A DNA stretch of 40,984 nucleotides from Sulfurimonas crateris (lineage in GTDB: Bacteria > Campylobacterota > Campylobacteria > Campylobacterales > Sulfurimonadaceae), in NCBI GenBank assembly GCA_945870785.1, contig CAMBTK010000011.1, positions 1-40,984 of the forward strand. Reading direction: 5' to 3'. Below, in pieces: positions 1 to 9,820 of the stretch. A model generated the notes under the pieces. That model was not told where the DNA came from and made no database searches. It saw only the letters and a program-made list of their open reading frames with translations. The position numbers and the translations under genes were made by a program. The first letter of the stretch is position 1. Every line of letters starts with the position of its first letter.

Positions 1-906
1 AAGATTAGAACGCTAGAAAAAACTCAAATGCTAAATGAAAAAGTGTATGAAACTAGAAAAAGCTTTTATGATATGGCTCTTCTTGAGGACTCTATCTCTA
101 ACTTAAATGTTATTTTAAAAAACATAGATACACTTGAAGCTATGACAAAAGAGATGATAGATGTTGGTTATGCAAAAAAAGTTGACCTGCTTGAAGTAAC
201 AGCAAAAAAGGGAAATGTTGAGCGTCTAATCTCACAAATGGAGTCAAACAAAGAGCTTTTGTACCACTACATAAGTTTTCTTCTAAACCAAAAAGTGACA
301 TCTATAAAAACTCCATCACTTGAGATTATGATGCCAACCGTTACAAATGATGAGATACTTAAAAATAACCTAGATATTCAAAAAGCAAACAGTGGACTTG
401 CTCTTAAAAAAAGTATGGTTGATGTAGCAGAGTCTTCATATTACCCAATGGTTGGTGCTTTTGCAGAGGTCGCAACTGCTGATGATAAATTTTTAAATGA
501 TGCAAGTGACCATAAATCTTACACAATAGGTGCTAGAGCTACGCTAAATATATTTAATGGTGGCATAGATAGCGCAAATGTTGAAAAATCAAGAGTTGAG
601 TATCTAAAAACACAAACTCAAGTAGCCCTCGCAAAAAGTGGAATTGAGCTTCAAACACAAAAGATAAGAACTGAGATAGAGAGTTTAAACAAAGATATAG
701 AGTCACTAAAAAAAGAGCTTCTTTTAGCTGATGAGATTTACAACAATTATGAGGCGAGATATAGAGAAAAACTCTCTTCAATGAGCGATGTAATCATCAA
801 ACAATCTGAGCAGATTCAAAAGATACTGCAACTACAACAGACTCTAAACAAGCGAAACGAGAGAATTTTCGCACTTGAAAAATTAGCAAACGGAGAAGAA
901 AAATGA
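1..906 (+). CDS. TolC-family outer membrane efflux protein, 5'-truncated by window edge
   Basis: Frame is open from base 1 (KIRTLEKTQM...) to the stop at 906. Long coiled-coil helices and the 'GARATLNIFNGG' motif are typical of TolC/OEP. Immediately precedes the MFP and RND genes. Confidence 0.85.
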   Translation, partial: KIRTLEKTQMLNEKVYETRKSFYDMALLEDSISNLNVILKNIDTLEAMTKEMIDVGYAKKVDLLEVTAKKGNVERLISQMESNKELLYHYISFLLNQKVTSIKTPSLEIMMPTVTNDEILKNNLDIQKANSGLALKKSMVDVAESSYYPMVGAFAEVATADDKFLNDASDHKSYTIGARATLNIFNGGIDSANVEKSRVEYLKTQTQVALAKSGIELQTQKIRTEIESLNKDIESLKKELLLADEIYNNYEARYREKLSSMSDVIIKQSEQIQKILQLQQTLNKRNERIFALEKLANGEEK

Positions 907-1694
907 GAAAAATAGTAATACTTTTGGCAATGCTAAGTGCCATATTAGCAGCAGAGGCGATAACACTATCTGGCACAGTTATAAGTGACAACAGGAAGAT
1001 GATAACAAGCCGTTTTATGGGCTTTGTAACAGATGTTAAAGTATCTGAGGGCGATAGCGTGAAAAAAGGAGACCTTCTATATACGATTGACTCAAAAGAG
1101 ATAGATTCTGCTCTTATTCAAGTAGAACTTGGTATCTCTCAAGCACAACTTAGCCTTCAAATGTATCAGAACCAATATACAAACGTAAAATTGAATCTTG
1201 ATAGACACAGAAGACTTCTTGAAAAAGATATGGTTTCAAAGTTTGAAGTTGAAAATTTAGCTCTTGCAGAAGAGAATCTTGCAAATATGATAATTATTGC
1301 TAAAAAACAGGTTATTCAAGCAGAAGCACAATTAGCAGAAGTTAAAAATCAGTATCGCTACTTAAACATAACAGCGCCAAATGATGGTGTAATTGTTTCT
1401 AAAAATATAAAAGTCGGGGAGATGGCGATGCCAGGAATGCCAGCTTTAGAGTTATCTGATTTGAGTGATTTGAAAATATCTGCTGAAATATCAGAGGATA
1501 ATTTGAAACTTATAAAAGAGGGGAAAAAAGTAGTCGTAAATATAGCGTCTCAAAATATCCAAACCGTTGGTGTAGTAAGCGCAATCATACCTAGTTCAAA
1601 TCCTATGACACACTCATTTAAGATAAAAATATCATTTAAAAATGTCTACAACTCTATCTATCCAGGTATGTATGCAACAGTTGTAATTGAGTAA
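903..1694 (+). CDS. RND efflux membrane fusion protein (HlyD/AcrA family periplasmic adaptor)
   Basis: Signal-like N-terminus, biotinyl-lipoyl-like 'VTDVKVSEGDSVKKGDLLYTID', 'ITAPNDGVIVSKNIKVGEMA'. 4-bp ATGA overlap with the upstream gene. Confidence 0.9.
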   Translation: MRKIVILLAMLSAILAAEAITLSGTVISDNRKMITSRFMGFVTDVKVSEGDSVKKGDLLYTIDSKEIDSALIQVELGISQAQLSLQMYQNQYTNVKLNLDRHRRLLEKDMVSKFEVENLALAEENLANMIIIAKKQVIQAEAQLAEVKNQYRYLNITAPNDGVIVSKNIKVGEMAMPGMPALELSDLSDLKISAEISEDNLKLIKEGKKVVVNIASQNIQTVGVVSAIIPSSNPMTHSFKIKISFKNVYNSIYPGMYATVVIE

Positions 1695-1700
1695 GGTTAG

Positions 1701-3287
1701 ATGATGATTCACTATAAACCAACAGATATCGCTGGTAAATTGGCATCTGGCTTTTTACGAAATCCACTTACTATTGTTCTTGGTATATTTTTACTATCAA
1801 TTGGCTACTTAGCCCTAAATATAATGCCTAGAGAAGAGAATCCTCAAATGGTTGTAAGTGGCTCAACTGTTATAGTTGCTCTTCCTGGGGCTAGTGCCGC
1901 TGAGATTGAAAAAGCCATCGTAAAACCCTTAGAGAGAAAGCTCAAAGAGGTAAAAGGTGTAGAAAATATCTCCTCAATGGCGATGGACAATGTGGGTGTT
2001 GTAAATGCTGCATTTTTTATTGGGGAAGAGAAAGAGAACTCCAACCTAAAAATCTATGACAAAATTATGCAAAACTCTAACATGTTCCCAAAAGGTGCGA
2101 TGAATCCAATCATAAAACCTCTTGATATTGATGTAGATATTCCAGTAATCTCTGTTGCTTTTTATTCAAAAGACGCAAACATGAGCAAAACTGAACTTTA
2201 CGAAAGAGTTAAAAATATACAGCACCATATAAATGGACTAAGCAACGTTGCAGTTACGGAGCTAAAAGGTGGAAACAGACACCAGTTTAATGTTGAAGTA
2301 GATTTAAATAAGCTCTCAGGCTATAACATCTCTATGGGTCAAATTGTTCAAGGTGTTCAATCCTTGTCATACAGTGTTCCAGCTGTAAAAAACAGAACAA
2401 AAGAGAATGAGATAGTTATGCTTGGTGTAAAAAATGCTCTTGAGAGTGCTGATGATATCGGAAATATTATTATCGCCCAATATATGGGTTCACCAATCTA
2501 TCTAAAACAGGTAGCAAAAGTGAGCGCATCTTATGATATTCAAAACTTTAAATCAGCAACTATTAGTAAAAAAAATGAAAATGGAGTCTTCTCAGAACTT
2601 CAAAATCAAGTAACACTTACAGTCTCTAAACTTCAAGGCACAAATGCAGTTGTTATTGCGGATGCAGTTAAGAGTGATTTAGAGACATACAAAGAGTATT
2701 TAAACAACAACAATATAGGCTATGTAATCACAAGAAACGATGGCGAGAGAGCAAATGAAGCAGTAAATGAGCTTGTATTTCACCTTCTTTTATCAATCGT
2801 AATTATCGCTATTTTATTAATCATAGTTCTTGGATGGAGAGAGTCTCTAATCGTTACATTTACAGTTCCTGCAATCTTAGCAATTACACTTTTTGTAGCA
2901 TATCTAACAGGACAAACCATAAATCGTATAACACTCTTTGCCTTCTTGCTCTCTCTTGGACTTTTAGTTGATGCTGCTATTATCGTAATTGAAAATATTC
3001 ACCGTCACTACCACTCAAGAGAGTCTGCAAACAAAAGTGTTGATGATATTATGGTTGAAGCAACAGATGAGATTGGACCACCGACAAACATAGCAACTTT
3101 AGCGATTATTATGACGATGGTTCCTATGGCGTTTGTTGGGCAGATGATGGGACAGTTTATGAAACCAATTCCTGCAAACGTTCCAGTTGCTCTTGTGGCT
3201 TCACTTTTTGTAGCATATATCTTTACTCCATATCTAGCAGCTAGAATGTTAAAAAAACCAGAGTTTCATAGCGAGGAGAAACATTAA
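1701..3287 (+). CDS. RND efflux transporter, N-terminal half (TM1–TM6 equivalent)
   Basis: 'FLRNPLTIVLGIFLLSIGYLALNIMPREENPQ', 'GASAAEIEKAIVKPLERKLKEVKGVENI', TM4 motif 'LGLLVDAAIIVIENIHRH'. 528 aa, about half a normal RND pump. Confidence 0.88.
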   Translation: MMIHYKPTDIAGKLASGFLRNPLTIVLGIFLLSIGYLALNIMPREENPQMVVSGSTVIVALPGASAAEIEKAIVKPLERKLKEVKGVENISSMAMDNVGVVNAAFFIGEEKENSNLKIYDKIMQNSNMFPKGAMNPIIKPLDIDVDIPVISVAFYSKDANMSKTELYERVKNIQHHINGLSNVAVTELKGGNRHQFNVEVDLNKLSGYNISMGQIVQGVQSLSYSVPAVKNRTKENEIVMLGVKNALESADDIGNIIIAQYMGSPIYLKQVAKVSASYDIQNFKSATISKKNENGVFSELQNQVTLTVSKLQGTNAVVIADAVKSDLETYKEYLNNNNIGYVITRNDGERANEAVNELVFHLLLSIVIIAILLIIVLGWRESLIVTFTVPAILAITLFVAYLTGQTINRITLFAFLLSLGLLVDAAIIVIENIHRHYHSRESANKSVDDIMVEATDEIGPPTNIATLAIIMTMVPMAFVGQMMGQFMKPIPANVPVALVASLFVAYIFTPYLAARMLKKPEFHSEEKH

Positions 3288-4975
3288 TGTTTAAAAAATT
3301 TCAAGACACCGTATTTGAGGGTATTCAAAATCCTAAAAAGAGGAACTTTATTCTTATAGCTACATTTATAGCATTTGTCTTATCTGTACTTATGATAGCT
3401 CCTAGTAAAATGGTTTTGGCAAAGATGCTCCCTGGAAAAAATAATGATACATTTACTATTTATGCAACCCTTGCAGAGGGAAGCTCTATCGAGCAGACAA
3501 ACAGAGTAAGCGAGTGTGTAGCAAAATATCTAAAAAATGAGAAAGAGATAACTGACTTTGAGATATTTTTAGGGATGGGTGCTCCTCTTGATTTTGCTGG
3601 ACTTATCAAAGGCTCACACTTTAAAAATAGTGAAAATGTCTCAGAAATAGTTGTAAACCTTACAAAAAAACACCATAGAGATGAGCCTTCATACTTTATG
3701 GTTCAACGCATCAGACCAGAAATTCAAAATAACTGTACAAAACTATATGAAAATACAACCATAACATTTGTAGAGCCACCTGCGGGGCCTCCTGTTTTAG
3801 CAGCAATTGTTGCAGAAGTTTATGGTCAAGATTCAGATGGTATCCGTACTCTATCTAACAGAGTTAAAGATGTATTTGAAAAAACAGATGGTTTAGTTGA
3901 TGTAGAAGTTATGCAAGATGAGATATATGACACTTTTGAAGTAGAAGTTGATAGCACAAAGGTATCTCTCTCTGGAGTGAATATAAAGCAGTTAAACGAT
4001 GTTTTATATCTTGCATTTGAGGGTATGCAGATAGCTGTTAAAAACTCATCTATGATAAATGATCAGATTCCAATCTATCTCTCACTAAGCAAAGAGTCAA
4101 AAAAATTCTCATCAAAAGATATAAATGATATAAAAGCAAAACTATCATCTTTAAAACTTATGAACCAGATGGGAATGATGACACCGCTAACTGAGCTCGT
4201 AACCATAGTACCAAAAAAATCAAACCCTATGATAATGAGCAAAAATCTTCATAAAATGACAAATGTAATGGCTGAGACAGATATGGTTTCACAAGTCTAT
4301 CCTCTTATGGAAGCAAGAAACACTATCTTAGAGACCTTTAGTGACAAATACGATATAGAAAAAATTGGATTATTTAACCTAAGATTAGTAGATAAAACTT
4401 CTAAAGATGTTTATGAGCTAATTTGGGATGGAGAGATGGAAGTAACACTTGATACTTTTGTTGAATTAGGCGCTGCCTTTATCGCAGCACTTGTACTTAT
4501 ATTTTTACTAATGGTAATCTACTATAAAAGCTATACCCTTAGCGGTATCATTTTATTAGGCTCATTTTTATCAATAATTGGGGTAATCGTTGGCCACTAT
4601 ATTATGGATATATTTACAGCAGATACATTCTTTTTAACTGCTACGTCACTAATTGGCTTTATCGCACTTATAGGGATAAGCTCTAGAAACTCTCTACTTC
4701 TTATAGATTTTACTGCTTCACTGATGAGAGATAGTAAAATGGGCAAAGCAGAAGCTATCGCATACGCAAGTGCAACACGTGCCAAACCTATCTTTCTAAC
4801 TGCAGCAGCAATTATACTTGCTTCAACGCTTCTAGCAGGAGACGCTGTATTTGGAGGCCTTGGTGTAGCTTTGATCTTTGGAACAATAGCAGCCGTTGTT
4901 GCATCTTTGATTATAGTGCCAATACTTCTTTATAAATCTGATTTAAATAAACATTTTAATTTGGATGAAGAGTAG
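3287..4975 (+). CDS. RND efflux transporter, C-terminal half (TM7–TM12 equivalent)
   Basis: Begins with a TM segment and a second periplasmic domain; 'LIGFIALIGISSRNSLLLIDFTASL' and 'RAKPIFLTAAAIILAS' match the C-terminal RND repeat. TAATG junction with the upstream half; GCGAGGAGA Shine-Dalgarno-like sequence before the ATG. Confidence 0.88.
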   Translation: MFKKFQDTVFEGIQNPKKRNFILIATFIAFVLSVLMIAPSKMVLAKMLPGKNNDTFTIYATLAEGSSIEQTNRVSECVAKYLKNEKEITDFEIFLGMGAPLDFAGLIKGSHFKNSENVSEIVVNLTKKHHRDEPSYFMVQRIRPEIQNNCTKLYENTTITFVEPPAGPPVLAAIVAEVYGQDSDGIRTLSNRVKDVFEKTDGLVDVEVMQDEIYDTFEVEVDSTKVSLSGVNIKQLNDVLYLAFEGMQIAVKNSSMINDQIPIYLSLSKESKKFSSKDINDIKAKLSSLKLMNQMGMMTPLTELVTIVPKKSNPMIMSKNLHKMTNVMAETDMVSQVYPLMEARNTILETFSDKYDIEKIGLFNLRLVDKTSKDVYELIWDGEMEVTLDTFVELGAAFIAALVLIFLLMVIYYKSYTLSGIILLGSFLSIIGVIVGHYIMDIFTADTFFLTATSLIGFIALIGISSRNSLLLIDFTASLMRDSKMGKAEAIAYASATRAKPIFLTAAAIILASTLLAGDAVFGGLGVALIFGTIAAVVASLIIVPILLYKSDLNKHFNLDEE

Positions 4976-4979
4976 ATAT

Positions 4980-5014
4980 TTCTTGCATGTAAAAATTACA
5001 TGTAAGAACTTTTC
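4980..5014 (+). terminator. Candidate intrinsic terminator of the efflux operon
   Basis: TTCTTGCATGTAA (4980-4992) / TTACATGTAAGAA (4996-5008), 13-bp stem with one G-U pair and an AAA loop, followed by CTTTTCT. Confidence 0.7.
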
Positions 5015-5067
5015 TAAAAGATGTGTGAGCTTTATGGGGGTGGGTTTAGGGAAATCTTTGTCCCTGC

Positions 5068-5096
5068 CAACTATATGGGATTTACTCATATAGTTG
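5068..5096. terminator. Hairpin between convergent efflux operon and serA; possible terminator or structured element
   Basis: Perfect 10-bp stem CAACTATATG (5068-5077) / CATATAGTTG (5087-5096), 9-nt loop. Confidence 0.5.
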
Positions 5097-5108
5097 TTTA
5101 AGTATAAC

Positions 5109-6698
5109 CTATAACCTTGCGTATTGAACGCTTGAACAAGCATCTATTTTTAATAACTCATCTAGTGTAGCATCGCTTATAACATTATCAACCAAGATAA
5201 CAGCTAAGGCTTGTTTCTTATCATTTCTAGCAAGTGAGAAATCTGCTATATTTACATTGTGTTTTGCTAAAGTTGAACCAATATTTCCAATAACTCCAGG
5301 AACATCTTGATTTTTAAGAATAATCATATCGCCCTTAAGAGCAACTTCTATATCAAAACCATCTATTGAGACAATTCTAAATATATTATCATCAAAGATA
5401 GTAGCACTAATAGTAGTCGTTCCACCCTCAGCAGTAGTTAACTTAATAGTAATGAGATTTTTATAAACAGTTGACTCAAGAAGTGCTTCAAACTCTATCT
5501 TTATACCCTTCTCTTTTGCCACAAAATCAGCGTTTACATAGTTGATAGTATCATCACTAATTTGGCTCATAGCCCCAACTGCAACAAAAGTTGCAAGAGA
5601 GTCAACATACTTTGCTATATCGCCATGCCCACTTACTTTAATTGCTACAATTTGAGATTGATTTAACTGAGATTCTAAGAAGCCAATTTTTTGCCCCATC
5701 TCTAAGAATGGTTTTACAAATGGTGGTATTTTGCTCTCATCAATTGGAAGATTCATTGCATGAGCATAAGAAATTCCTTTTGCAGCTGCAATAGCATTCT
5801 CAGCAGCTTGTACACCGATGTTATATTGTGACTCATAAGTATTTGCACCTAAGTGAGGAGAAACAGTCACATTATCAAGATCAAGCAGAGGGTGATTTGT
5901 TGCAGGTTCTTTCATAAATACATCAATACCAGCAAAACGAATTTTACCATTTGTCAGACCAGTGTATAGTGCTTCTTCATTATAAAGACCACCTCTAGCG
6001 CAGTTAATTAAAACCACACCATCTTTCATTTTAGCTATCTCTGCACTATTTATCATATCTACAGTCTCTTTATTTTTAGGAGTGTGAATAGTGATAATGT
6101 CACAAGATAAAATATCTTCAAAATTTTTAGTATAAACCATATCTAAATCAGTTACTTTTGAAGGGTTGATATATGGGTCATAAGCAACTATATCCATCTC
6201 AAAAGCCTGAGCTCTTTTTGCAACACGTGAGCCAATGTTTCCAAAACCAATAACACCTAGTTTCTTTCCTTTTAGCTCATACCCGTACCACTTCTCTCTT
6301 TTCCAAACTCTATCAAGTTTTAAGTGATTATGAGAATATGGGAACATTCTCATACAAGAGAGCATGTGCGCCATAGTAAGTTCAACTGCAGCAATTGTGT
6401 TTGCTGTTGGAACGTTCATAACTATAATTCCTTCTTTAGAGCATCCAGCTATATCAACGTTATCAACGCCAACACCAGCACGAACAATTGCTTTCATGTT
6501 TTTTGCATGAGCTATAAACTTATCATCAACATCAGTTGAACTTCTTGTTATTGCAACGTCTGCTTGTTCAATAATTGTTAAAAGCTTCTCTTTGTCTTCA
6601 TCTGCCGCCATGATAAAATTTATATTTTTATCATTTCGCAGCATCTCCAATCCTGCTTCATGTATATGATCACAAACTACTATTGTATGTTTTTGCAT
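5109..6698 (-). CDS. serA: D-3-phosphoglycerate dehydrogenase with C-terminal ACT domain
   Basis: 'GRVxxDxxD'-type 2-hydroxyacid dehydrogenase core 'KKLGVIGFGNIGSRVAKRAQAFEMDIVAYDPY', 'INCARGGLYNEEALYTGL', ACT domain 'DVPGVIGNIGSTLAKHNVNIADFSLAR'. 529 aa. Confidence 0.95.
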   Translation of the reverse strand: MQKHTIVVCDHIHEAGLEMLRNDKNINFIMAADEDKEKLLTIIEQADVAITRSSTDVDDKFIAHAKNMKAIVRAGVGVDNVDIAGCSKEGIIVMNVPTANTIAAVELTMAHMLSCMRMFPYSHNHLKLDRVWKREKWYGYELKGKKLGVIGFGNIGSRVAKRAQAFEMDIVAYDPYINPSKVTDLDMVYTKNFEDILSCDIITIHTPKNKETVDMINSAEIAKMKDGVVLINCARGGLYNEEALYTGLTNGKIRFAGIDVFMKEPATNHPLLDLDNVTVSPHLGANTYESQYNIGVQAAENAIAAAKGISYAHAMNLPIDESKIPPFVKPFLEMGQKIGFLESQLNQSQIVAIKVSGHGDIAKYVDSLATFVAVGAMSQISDDTINYVNADFVAKEKGIKIEFEALLESTVYKNLITIKLTTAEGGTTTISATIFDDNIFRIVSIDGFDIEVALKGDMIILKNQDVPGVIGNIGSTLAKHNVNIADFSLARNDKKQALAVILVDNVISDATLDELLKIDACSSVQYARL

Positions 6699-7177
6699 TA
6701 TGTATCCTCTTTGTATAGCCCAACATAGGCTGAAATTTGATAATTTTTTAACACTTCAACTAGAGAATTTAACTTATCTCTATCTTTTGAGTAAATGAGC
6801 AACTCCGCACCATTCTTATCTTTTTTGAGATAATACTCCAATTTATGATGTTTTAACTCCTCTTTTAAACAGAAGAGTTGATACGGATCTAATTCTGGCG
6901 CGGAGAGTTTGTATATTGGTTTTGGTGCTATTTTCTCATTTAAATCAACTTTTATTAAAACTTCATTTACTGGATAAAAATATCCTGATTTTTCTGCCTT
7001 ATAAAAATGATTCAGCCACATTTGCTGTGGTTTATCTACAACAATTTCCTTCTTGTGCTCTAAAGGAGCCAATTCAATATGGGCTTCACTTGAGTTGATT
7101 GAAATAAGAAAAAAAACAATAAAAATAGCCACCCCAACTGCTATGAGAGGAGTAAGCCATCTTAAAATTTTTCGCAC
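6698..7177 (-). CDS. Conserved hypothetical membrane-anchored protein between rpsA and serA
   Basis: N-terminal TM 'LRWLTPLIAVGVAIFIVFFLIS'. Stop/start overlaps serA. Position corresponds to the unknown gene between rpsA and serA recalled in Helicobacter/Campylobacter. Confidence 0.7.
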   Translation of the reverse strand: MRKILRWLTPLIAVGVAIFIVFFLISINSSEAHIELAPLEHKKEIVVDKPQQMWLNHFYKAEKSGYFYPVNEVLIKVDLNEKIAPKPIYKLSAPELDPYQLFCLKEELKHHKLEYYLKKDKNGAELLIYSKDRDKLNSLVEVLKNYQISAYVGLYKEDT

Positions 7178-7182
7178 TATCT

Positions 7183-8838
7183 TTACTTGAATTTATCTTT
7201 AATCAAATCACCCAAAGAGTGCGACTCATCATCGTTAATTTCATCTAGCATTGCTTGGTTTTTTATGTAATCTAATTTTTTAACAGATAAGCGAATACGG
7301 TCACGACGTGTATCAATTACTGCAATCGCAGCTTCTATTTGTTGTCCAACAACTAAATCACTTTTTTCTAATGGAGATAAATCCTCATCACGAATTAGTG
7401 CATCAACGCCATCTTCTAGTGAAACGAAAACACCAAAATCTTTAATATCACGGATAGTACCAACTACAATACTATTCATTTTATGGCTTTTAGCAAATGA
7501 ATCAATTGGGCTCTCTAGTAAAGCTTTTCTATTTAGTGAAATTTTTTGATCTTCAGGATTGATTTTAGCAATTTTCACTTCAACTTCATCACCTGTTTTT
7601 AAAACGTCTTTACATTTTACGTTTTTATCCCAAGAGATATCTTGATTATGAAGAAGTCCTTCAATACCATCGATACGAACGAACGCACCAAAATCTGTAA
7701 GAGAAGTAACAGTTCCAGTAATTACATCACCTTCGTTATGTTTTTTCATAAATTCATCGAAAGGCTTAGCAAGAAGTCTTTTTAATGAAACACGTAACTT
7801 ATGTGTCTTAGGATTTATTTCAATTACTTCAACATCAATTTCTTGACCAACTGTTAAATAATCATTAGGATTTTTAACGTTTTTGTCCCATGATATTTCT
7901 GAGATATGTAAGAAACCTTCAATATCATTTCCTAAATCAACGAAAACACCGTAAGCTTCGATATTTGAAACAGTTACAGTAATTGTATCGCCTTCATCTA
8001 GTTCACTCTCAACTTCAGCCCATGGATCAGATTGAACTGCTTTGATTGATAAAGAAAGATGTCTTTTATCTTTATCATAAGAGATAGCTTTTACCATTAC
8101 AGCATCGCCCTCTTTATAAAGTTTTGAAGGATTAACAGGACCTTTGTAGCTTATTTCATTATAATGAACTAAACCATCAACACCACCAACATCTACAAAC
8201 ATACCATAGCTAGTAATCTTTTTGATAGTTCCCTCGATAGTTGTGTCATCTTCCATCAACTTATCAATAATCTCTTTTTTCTTTTTACGCTCATCATTAA
8301 ATAGCTTACGGCGAGATACAACAATTGAGTTTTGCTCTTCATCTATTTTTACAACTTGAGCTTTAATTTTACGACCAACAACTTCATCAGTGTCTTTAAA
8401 AGCCGCAAGTGAGCGAGGCATAAAGAATGTTACATCATCAGCTTCAACAACATATCCACCACGATTTTTCTTAGTAATTAAACCATCAATAACAATATCT
8501 TCAAAGTTTTCTTTATGTTTATCGATAAAATCGATAGTTTTTTGTTGTTCTAAAACTTTTTTATATGATATTTTTGGACGCTCATTATAGTATCCAGTAA
8601 CCATTACTTTGATTTTATCGCCAACATTAAACTTCAATACACCATTTTCACTGATTTCGTCTAAACTAAGAATACCCTCTAGCTTATCTCCAACACCTAC
8701 TAATGCTCTATTTTCATCCGCTTGAATTTCAACAACTTCGCCTTCTACTATGCGACTTGTCTCTTGCTGCTTTTCACTTGCAGCAAACATCTCTGCAAAA
8801 TTTTCTTCTTCTTCAAATGATTCGTTATCGAACGCCAT
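7183..8838 (-). CDS. rpsA: 30S ribosomal protein S1
   Basis: 551 aa with repeated S1 motifs ('GMFVDVGGVDGLVHYNEIS', 'GVFVDLGNDIEGFLHISEISWD', 'GAFVRIDGIEGLLHNQDISWD', 'GVFVSLEDGVDALI'). Confidence 0.96.
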   Translation of the reverse strand: MAFDNESFEEEENFAEMFAASEKQQETSRIVEGEVVEIQADENRALVGVGDKLEGILSLDEISENGVLKFNVGDKIKVMVTGYYNERPKISYKKVLEQQKTIDFIDKHKENFEDIVIDGLITKKNRGGYVVEADDVTFFMPRSLAAFKDTDEVVGRKIKAQVVKIDEEQNSIVVSRRKLFNDERKKKKEIIDKLMEDDTTIEGTIKKITSYGMFVDVGGVDGLVHYNEISYKGPVNPSKLYKEGDAVMVKAISYDKDKRHLSLSIKAVQSDPWAEVESELDEGDTITVTVSNIEAYGVFVDLGNDIEGFLHISEISWDKNVKNPNDYLTVGQEIDVEVIEINPKTHKLRVSLKRLLAKPFDEFMKKHNEGDVITGTVTSLTDFGAFVRIDGIEGLLHNQDISWDKNVKCKDVLKTGDEVEVKIAKINPEDQKISLNRKALLESPIDSFAKSHKMNSIVVGTIRDIKDFGVFVSLEDGVDALIRDEDLSPLEKSDLVVGQQIEAAIAVIDTRRDRIRLSVKKLDYIKNQAMLDEINDDESHSLGDLIKDKFK

Positions 8839-8976
8839 TACCTATCCTCTGTTACATAAAAATTTCGTGAGTATATCTAATTATTAATAATACTTTTATT
8901 AATTATTTAAAAAAGGCTTGAAAATTGGGGGAAATATTATGGATAAATTATCTAAAAAAATATTTCAAAACAGCAA

Positions 8977-9804
8977 TTAAATGCTATTTTGAATAGAGTT
9001 TACAACGTTTTGAATAATCCAATCAGGAGTAGAAGCTCCAGCACTGATTCCACAAAACTCTTTACCATTAAACCATGAAAAATCTAAATCATTTTCATCC
9101 TCTATATGATAACTATCTTTGCAATTATCTTGTGAAATACTAAATAGCTGCTTTGTATTTGATGAGTTTTTTCCACCAATTATTATCATAACATCTGCTT
9201 TTTTTGAAATCTTTCTAACAGCTTCTTGATTCTCAAAAGTTGCGTTACATATAGTGTTAAAAACCCTAACCTCTTTATATCTTGGAATTAGATAGTTTGC
9301 TACTTCCATATAGTCTTCAACTTTTCTAGTTGTTTGAGCTACAAGAGCAATTCTATCTTTTAGTTTTAAATCTTCTAGTTCGCTTGGAGAAGTAACGACA
9401 ATCGCGCCGTAAGTTGCATAGCTTTTTACACCTTTTATCTCTGGATGTGCATCATCACCAAAAATAATAATCTCATATCCTTGCTCACTCATCTCTTGGC
9501 AAATTTGCTGAGGCTTTGTAACGTAAGGACAAGTAGCATCGACTACATCAACATTGTTTGCCCTTAGCTCTGCTAACTCTTCTTTTGGTATTCCGTGAGT
9601 TCTAATAACTGCTTTATCGCCAGAAGCAAAGCTCTTATGGTCATCAGTCAAACCAACTTTAAAGTCTTTTTCAAGTCTTTGTATCTCTTTTGAATTGTGA
9701 ATCAAAGGGCCATATGTTGAAGAGTTTTTATTCTCTTCAGCAATCTTTATAGCTCTTTTTACGCCAAAACAAAAACCGTAACTCTCCGCTAATTCTATTT
9801 TCAT
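8977..9804 (-). CDS. ispH: 4-hydroxy-3-methylbut-2-enyl diphosphate reductase
   Basis: 'AESYGFCFGVKRAI', 'YGPLIHN', 'IRTHGIPKEE', 'DATCPYVTKPQ', 'NTICNATFENQ' conserved IspH/LytB motifs. Confidence 0.97.
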   Translation of the reverse strand: MKIELAESYGFCFGVKRAIKIAEENKNSSTYGPLIHNSKEIQRLEKDFKVGLTDDHKSFASGDKAVIRTHGIPKEELAELRANNVDVVDATCPYVTKPQQICQEMSEQGYEIIIFGDDAHPEIKGVKSYATYGAIVVTSPSELEDLKLKDRIALVAQTTRKVEDYMEVANYLIPRYKEVRVFNTICNATFENQEAVRKISKKADVMIIIGGKNSSNTKQLFSISQDNCKDSYHIEDENDLDFSWFNGKEFCGISAGASTPDWIIQNVVNSIQNSI

Positions 9805-9820
9805 TATTTTATGTCTCCTT

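Noticed and set aside
554-781. Minus-strand ORFs inside the efflux genes (e.g. 554-781, 797-991, 1844-2044, 4597-4785)
   Set aside because: They lie antisense to well-supported CDSs and show low-complexity, non-family-like translations.
4943-5143. 66-aa minus-strand ORF spanning the efflux/serA intergenic region
   Set aside because: It overlaps the serA C-terminus, both hairpins and the end of the RND gene. The hairpins suggest structured non-coding DNA, so I did not call it protein-coding.
7183-8838. Repeated segments inside rpsA
   Set aside because: Explained by the multiple S1 domains of ribosomal protein S1, not by a DNA repeat element.
8883-8903. ATTAATAA/TTATTAAT inverted repeat upstream of rpsA
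   Set aside because: Stem is entirely A/T in a low-complexity region; not supportable as a terminator or operator.
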